From: Microbacterium arborescens
GTDB taxonomy: Bacteria; Actinomycetota; Actinomycetes; Actinomycetales; Microbacteriaceae
Direction of reading: 5' to 3'
Assembly (NCBI RefSeq): GCF_030369635.1
Contig: NZ_CP128474.1
Location: forward strand, 3,038,001-3,102,000
DNA: 64,000 bases
Part shown: piece after piece, positions 62,046-64,000 of the stretch
Layout of the letters: each line of letters starts with the position of its first letter
How positions within the stretch are numbered: the first letter of the stretch is position 1
The notes under the pieces: model-generated
Database searches by the model: none
What the model saw: the letters and a program-made list of their open reading frames with translations, nothing else
Told to the model about the DNA's origin: nothing
Position numbers and translations under genes: made by a program

Positions 62046-63245
62046 CTACGACGCGGTGTCGAGCTGGGCGATGCGGCGGGCCAGCGCCGCCTGCCGTCGT
62101 GGGGAGTGCAGCGCCACCCGGATCGCGCGGTCGCGTAGGCCGCGGAGCACCGGATCACGGAGGGTCGCCATCCGGGTCATGCGGTCGGTGAGAGCGATCA
62201 CGCTTCGGGCCGCCGGGCGGCGCAGACGCTCGTAGTCAGCGAGCGCCTCTTCCCCCCGTTCGCCCGCGAGGACGTCGGCGAGGAGACCGCCGAGGAAGAC
62301 GGCGTCCTGCAAGCCGAGGTTCATGCCCTGGCCGCCGGCCGGGCTGTGCACGTGGGCGGCGACGCCAGCGAGAAAGACAGCCCCGGTGCGGAAGACGGCG
62401 GCCAGGCGATGGGCGACACGGAAGCGAGAGCTCCAGACAAGCGAGTCGACGACCGCCCCACCTGGCCCGCGCTCGTCGAGGATGTGCCGCACGTCGCCCA
62501 CGGTCGGCTGGGCGGGCGCCTCATCCATGGTGGCGACGATGCGGTGCCGTCCGCCGGGGAGCGGCGCGACCACCACGAGACCCTGCTTCGAGAAGAAGAG
62601 CTGGACCTCATCACCGGGGAGCGACCAGCTCAGCCTGACATCGGCGAGCACGAAGGAGGCGGCATACTCCAAGCCCTCGAACGGAATCCCCTGGTGCTCG
62701 CGGACGCGGCTGCGACTGCCATCAGCGCCGATGACGAAGCGGGCCGCCACCTTCTCGAGTGTGCCGTCTGCGTGACGGAGGACGGCGACCTGACCCCTTC
62801 CCGCGGGTGCGGGTGCGGCAGGGCGGGCGAACGTGTCGAACTCGACCTCTCTTTCCACCTCGCCGCCGAGCTCCACGAGCGTGGCGTGCAGCAGCTCCTC
62901 GGTGCGCACCTGCGGAATCATGAGCGTGAAGGGGTATGGGGTGCGCAGTCCGCGGAAGTCGAGGCGGGCGAGCGTCCGCGCGCCGTTGCGCACCGTGAAG
63001 TCAGGCACGATCACCCCCTCCTCTACGAGGGGTGCTGCCATGCCGATGGTATGTAGTACCTCGAGAGTTCGGGCGTGGACTACCGCGGCGCGGGATGTGG
63101 ACGAGCCGCGTGGAGCAGCGTCGACAATGCGCACCTTCTTACCTCTCCGGCTCAGAGTCACCGCCGCGGCAAGACCGACGGGCCCGGCGCCGACGATGAG
63201 GACATCGACGGACTTATGGGGTCCGCGCCATTCAGAAGTCACCAT
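62046..63245 (-). CDS. FAD-dependent monooxygenase (PheA/TfdB-like) with altered GD motif
   Basis: A 399-residue aromatic-hydroxylase-type flavoprotein using NAD(P)H and O2. FAD motif VLIVGAGPVGLAAAV, DG motif FVIGADGSRSRVRE, and the late FAD site LAGVAAHVHSPAGGQGMN, where the almost invariant Asp of GDAAH is Val (GTC). Short compared with ~500-residue hydroxylases that carry a C-terminal thioredoxin-like domain. ATG 63245 with AATTGT (63252-63257) six bases ahead and TTGACT 17 bp further. Divergent from the TetR gene that likely controls it. Confidence 0.88.
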   Translation of the reverse strand: MVTSEWRGPHKSVDVLIVGAGPVGLAAAVTLSRRGKKVRIVDAAPRGSSTSRAAVVHARTLEVLHTIGMAAPLVEEGVIVPDFTVRNGARTLARLDFRGLRTPYPFTLMIPQVRTEELLHATLVELGGEVEREVEFDTFARPAAPAPAGRGQVAVLRHADGTLEKVAARFVIGADGSRSRVREHQGIPFEGLEYAASFVLADVRLSWSLPGDEVQLFFSKQGLVVVAPLPGGRHRIVATMDEAPAQPTVGDVRHILDERGPGGAVVDSLVWSSRFRVAHRLAAVFRTGAVFLAGVAAHVHSPAGGQGMNLGLQDAVFLGGLLADVLAGERGEEALADYERLRRPAARSVIALTDRMTRMATLRDPVLRGLRDRAIRVALHSPRRQAALARRIAQLDTAS

Positions 63246-63246
63246 G

Positions 63247-63296
63247 CGTTGACAATTGCACCGGTCACATTGAAAGTCAACGAGCGTTGTTAAATT
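63247..63296. promoter_or_regulatory. Divergent promoters and TetR-type operator
   Basis: Half-sites CGTTGAC (63247-63253), GTCAACG (63276-63282) and CGTTG (63285-63289) form the palindrome CAACG-AG-CGTTG plus a distal arm 22 bp away. Minus promoter TTGACT / AATTGT serves the monooxygenase; plus -10 TAAATT (63291-63296) serves the TetR gene. Confidence 0.6.
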
Positions 63297-63302
63297 GTGT
63301 CG

Positions 63303-63884
63303 GTGGCTTCACCTGACGCATCTATCTCAACCGCGAAGGGTCGCCGCTCGCGGGAGTCGATCCTTCGCGCCGCCGCCTCGCGATTCGAGACCGAGGGCTT
63401 CGAACGCGCAACGGTACGAGCCATCGCGAACGACGCTGCCATCGATCCGGCGATGATCATGCGCTACTTCGGAAGCAAGGAGGGCTTGTTCCTCGCGGCC
63501 ACCTCCATCGAGCTCGACCTCCCGCGGGTGGATGCCGTGCCGCAGGCCGACCTCGGCCACGCCCTCGCGCGGCACGCGGTGCGCCTGTGGGGCGGCGAGA
63601 CGCCGGGACGCGCCCTGCGCATCCTGTTGAGAGCCTCAGCGCAGGATGCCGACGCGTCGGCCCGGGTGCGATCAGTCTTCGCCGCGCAGGTACTGCCGTT
63701 CCTCCCGGGCGGGCTACCGGACTCGTCCCTGAGGGCAAGCCTCATCACATCGCAGATCCTCGGCTACGCGTTCGCCCGCTACGTGATCGCCCTCGATCCC
63801 CTCCTCGACCTCGAACCCGCCGAAGCGGCCCGCCTCCTCGGCGCGTCGCTTCAGGCAATCATCGACGCGCCCGATGCCGCGTGA
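63303..63884 (+). CDS. TetR-family regulator
   Basis: A 193-residue repressor. HTH RESILRAAASRFETEGFERA then TVRAIANDAAIDPAMIMRYF; C-terminal domain of TetR_C type (LGHALARHAVRLWGGETPGR and GYAFARYVIALDPL). Chosen start GTG 63303 because TAAATT lies six bases upstream; GTG 63297 is an alternative. Divergent from the FAD monooxygenase across a palindromic operator. Confidence 0.9.
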   Translation: MASPDASISTAKGRRSRESILRAAASRFETEGFERATVRAIANDAAIDPAMIMRYFGSKEGLFLAATSIELDLPRVDAVPQADLGHALARHAVRLWGGETPGRALRILLRASAQDADASARVRSVFAAQVLPFLPGGLPDSSLRASLITSQILGYAFARYVIALDPLLDLEPAEAARLLGASLQAIIDAPDAA

Positions 63885-64000
63885 CCCGCGCCAGTCTCAG
63901 TGCAGTCGTCAGCGTCCGTGAGTCAGCGACCGGGTTGACCCGGGCGTATCTGCTGCCGAGTTACGTGTTGAGGAGTTGCAGCGCGAGCGTGACCAAGCGA

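Noticed and set aside
63885..64000. Gene or RNA in the last 116 bases
   Set aside because: No start with ribosome site, no coding pattern and no convincing hairpin seen before the window ends.

Overview
The window is a GC-rich chromosomal segment of an actinobacterium, most likely a Microbacteriaceae species (Microbacterium or a close relative). This rests on the base composition, the frequent GTG starts, a DUF222/13E12 HNH protein, WXG100-type proteins, LAxTG-type wall-sorting signals, two small paralogues of a type I associate with Microbacteriaceae, and many starts that look leaderless (a -10 box 6-7 nt before the start codon). No rRNA, tRNA, CRISPR array, transposase or phage module was seen. 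Several genes are cleanly recognisable; the family assignments come from motifs read by eye, not from searches.

Layout. 1-1942: 5'-complete, 3'-cut glycogen debranching gene glgX. 2100-7199: a minus-strand cluster linked to type VII (ESX) secretion. It has two near-identical WXG100-like genes at its ends, a 414-residue putative secreted effector, a small helical partner, two related soluble proteins and a membrane protein, with a lipoprotein gene beyond a terminator. 7415-12357: a DUF222/HNH gene with an SOS-box-like sequence at its start, a 20-bp tandem repeat, then an envelope operon (277-residue protein, holin-like protein, DUF3618) and a YihY/BrkB membrane protein. 12392-18406: small conserved hypotheticals, a MarR regulator, nhaA with a structured leader, and a CorC/TlyC-like protein. 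18597-26291: a VWA/DUF11 wall protein, an MFS transporter overlapping tail-to-tail with a LuxR-type regulator, a membrane protein and YaeQ. 26345-31066: an NAD-dependent epimerase/dehydratase and the xylose genes xylB, xylA and xylR with an operator. 31126-32224: a three-gene operon ending in a canonical BLUF photoreceptor. 32225-38426: DUF3072, a four-carbon sugar-acid dehydrogenase/kinase pair with a GntR regulator, and a TetR/MFS efflux pair. 38588-42224: maltokinase and a trehalose-synthase-like GH13 enzyme, convergent across an 89-bp palindrome. 42287-45029: membrane proteins. 45114-53680: an AraC regulator, a 1874-residue repeat surface protein and a single-chain ECF sigma/zinc anti-sigma/Ig-like fusion. 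53999-56834: XRE regulator, SDR and ketopantoate reductase. 56844-61673: a second ESX-type locus, with a WXG-like partner, a WXG/alpha-beta-hydrolase effector and a tandem array of homologous lipoproteins, one internally deleted. 61842-63884: relic of an MFS gene, FAD monooxygenase and divergent TetR.

How it fits together. Sugar metabolism is well represented (glgX, mak, treS-like, xylAB-xylR, a four-carbon acid kinase/dehydrogenase pair), as expected for a soil or plant-associated heterotroph. The rest is dominated by envelope and cell-surface functions: two LAxTG proteins, a membrane-tethered sigma factor, and two ESX-associated loci. The strongest candidate for an undescribed system is the right-hand locus (56844-61673), which I read as an ESX-secreted hydrolase encoded with an expanded family of lipoproteins that could be immunity or anchoring partners. 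The second is the AraC / giant adhesin / sigma-fusion cluster. Neither the ESX ATPase genes nor a sortase gene lies in the window.
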